This document shows, piece by piece, positions 62,493 to 64,000 of a stretch of 64,000 nucleotides of DNA. A program made the translations under genes and the position numbers. The stretch covers positions 124,001 through 188,000 of the forward strand of contig JABCPU010000087.1 of the NCBI GenBank assembly GCA_016800925.1, given 5' to 3'. The notes beneath the pieces are model-generated. The model made no database searches, had not been told where the DNA came from, and saw nothing but the letters and a program-made list of their open reading frames with translations. Positions within the stretch are counted from its first letter, which is position 1. The number at the start of each line of letters is the position of its first letter. The DNA is from Suillus spraguei. Taxonomy: Eukaryota > Basidiomycota > Agaricomycetes > Boletales > Suillaceae.

Positions 62493-63283
62493 GCAATGTC
62501 TTCTCATAATTCTGCATGGACCTGGAGTATCAGACTGGGTCTTACCTACCACGATCTTTACAACCACGCACATTGTATACATTTTTTTCGTCACTATATT
62601 GTAGCTTACGACTACGATCTTGATTACTAGTAGCTCTTAAATAACGCAAGTCGTATGTAGTGTAATGTATCACTTTTTTAAGTCTAGCTATCTGTGCGGA
62701 CACTGGTTTTAAGCTTTACATAAGTTTATTGCCCTTTCAACGGAGGTTTCCCATTGTGCCTGTGTTGCATCGAATGACCGCGCGAAACTCCGCAACCAAA
62801 CACAGGATTGCGGGAGTTAACTATATCCCATCACGTTGAATTGCCAGGTGCCCATCTCCGTCCTAAACTTTCAATGTGGTACTGGCACGGTGACGTTTGA
62901 CGCCACGCGTATACGCACGCCGCACGGCTTTCATACAAAGACACCAAATCTATTGATATATGTCATTAATTAATGTTGAACTTTAACGCCCAGTACTGCA
63001 CATGACAGCAGCAATGACTTATAAGCGGTCCGACAGCAAAGTGGGGATTCCGCTTCCCCACATTTCTCCTGCGCTTACTTCTTTTGTGACTGGCGCCTCA
63101 TGGGTGGAAGCCCCGAATGCTCCTGCTATACCGGTCCTACATCGTTTGCCTCCTTCGGCGATATCCCTGGCAATCTGTGTAGTCCTACAGATGATTGGCC
63201 ACGTCCCTTTCGAAATTTGAACCCAAGCCCAAGAAGAAGTTGAAAATTGGTCGATACATGAGTCTATAGGCGACACTCAGGAC
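62493..63283. other. Spacer before the REV1 fragment
   Basis: About 0.8 kb. A stretch in 63090-63230 reads PTSFASFGDIPGNLCSPTDD and WPRPFRNLNPSPR in one frame and looks protein-like, but I cannot assign it; it may be another gene piece. No BRCT domain of REV1 is present here. Confidence 0.4.
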
Positions 63284-64000
63284 ATGGCTAAGAGTGGTGG
63301 TACCAACATGAGTGGGGCGCACCTCGCCGCGAGGTCTCCATCAAAAAGGAAAGGAAAGGAAAAAGCCCCGAGCTTGAAGCGTGTTATGATGCACTGCGAC
63401 TTTGATTGCTTTTTCGTTTCCGTCGGCCTTCTGAGTCACCCTGAGTTGCGAGACAAACCGGTTGTCGTTTGTCACTCGCAAGGGAGCACAGGGGGTGCAT
63501 CGAATACAAGCGAAATAGCCAGTTCAAGCTACGAAGCCAGGTCATTTGGGATCAAGAATGGAATGAGGTATGCCACACGTATTTCTTTCATGTATTGAGC
63601 TACGAGTGATAGCTCTCTTCAACCTTCAGCAGGGACGTAGGTTGTGCCCTGATCTTATGACTATACCCTACGAGTTCGAGAAGTATGTATTTGTCTTTCC
63701 ATTCATTATACTCTATCCAATAAAAGATCAGATACAAACAGCTGTCGTTGCGTTTCTACACCATTTTGATGCGTCATGCGGATGATATCCAGGCTGTCTC
63801 CGTTGACGAAGCTTTGATTGAGGTCACCATGAGTGTTTCCCGGTGCGCTATTCGACCGTCTTCCTTAGCATTCGTGGATGATCCGGCAAGGTCCCTTGCA
63901 GAACAAATACGGTCAGAGGAACAGGTTGCGAAGGTTCTTCACATTGATGTGTCCGACATCACTTACTGAAACAAGCTATAGTCAGCATTGGCATCGCGGA
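63284..64000 (+). pseudogene. REV1-like Y-family DNA polymerase fragment, runs off the window
   Basis: RSPSKRKGKEKAPSLKRVMM then HCDFDCFFVSVGL (first metal-binding Asp), DKPVVVCHSQG, SEIASSSYEARSFGIKNGM, LCPDLMTIPYEFEKY, FYTILMRHADDIQAVSVDEA (catalytic Asp-Glu pair) and, at the very edge, VSIGIA. These are the start of the REV1 polymerase domain, which inserts dCMP opposite lesions. The N-terminal BRCT domain is missing. The first intron's acceptor appears mutated: the expected AG before CCTTCAGCAG is AA (63621-63622). The second intron (GTATGT...ATCAG, about 63680-63730) is sound. Continuation to the right is unknown, so a 3'-complete but 5'-truncated copy is possible. Confidence 0.7.

Overview
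The window is nuclear DNA from a filamentous fungus, most likely a basidiomycete of the Agaricomycetes. The genes carry many short GT-AG introns (about 45-65 nt) and 6-7 nt microexons. The protein families fit too: a basidiomycete-type histidine phosphatase-like membrane protein, polyporopepsin-like aspartic protease, S53 tripeptidyl peptidase, aryl-alcohol-type GMC oxidoreductase, Fot1/pogo and Tc1-like transposase remnants, and a fungal cysteine-rich membrane protein. No rRNA, tRNA or CRISPR was seen. All coordinates and exon joins come from reading the sequence by eye against remembered family motifs, and no search was run.

Layout. 1-5.8 kb: two diverged, minus-strand, Pro/Ser/Tyr/Gln-rich genes; the second ends in a C2H2-like zinc finger and the first carries 240-bp tandem repeats. 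5.8-8.7 kb: two copies of a roughly 0.9-kb noncoding repeat on either side of a 1.2-kb pogo-type element with clear inverted termini and a TA target duplication. 10.7-21.7 kb: a three-unit segmental repeat, each unit with a histidine phosphatase-like gene. Unit 1 is intact; units 2 and 3 have frameshifts; all three read RNGDR where active enzymes have RHGxR. 23-31.4 kb: a small hypothetical gene, a peroxisomal-type mitochondrial-carrier-family gene, a sedolisin (TPP) and a SulP sulfate transporter. 34.5-36.1 kb: a subtilisin. 36.2-42 kb: a duplicated NAD(P)-binding oxidoreductase gene with one arm of a long inverted repeat inserted exactly between the copies. 42.6-53.4 kb: a decayed GMC oxidoreductase, a 3-hydroxyacyl-CoA dehydrogenase, two tandem intronless cyclase-family genes, a Ser/Pro-rich hypothetical and a decayed PD-(D/E)XK-like gene. 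53.6-55.7 kb: the second arm of the inverted repeat. 56.1-57.6 kb: an aspartic protease with altered catalytic motifs. 57.9-64 kb: five truncated, same-strand, intron-containing pieces of unrelated genes (S28 carboxypeptidase, SEC23, amidase, cysteine-rich membrane protein, REV1).

How it fits together. Four secreted-peptidase families (S53, S8, A1 and a piece of S28) lie within about 33 kb. The dehydrogenase and cyclases are close together on one strand and could share a catabolic role, though nothing here proves it. The rest reads as a duplication-rich, decaying chromosome segment. The most unusual parts are the gene-fragment chain at the right end and the triplicated histidine-phosphatase pseudoenzyme locus with its 6-nt exon. 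Several otherwise conserved genes contain single-base deletions, so assembly indel errors must be excluded before any gene is called dead.
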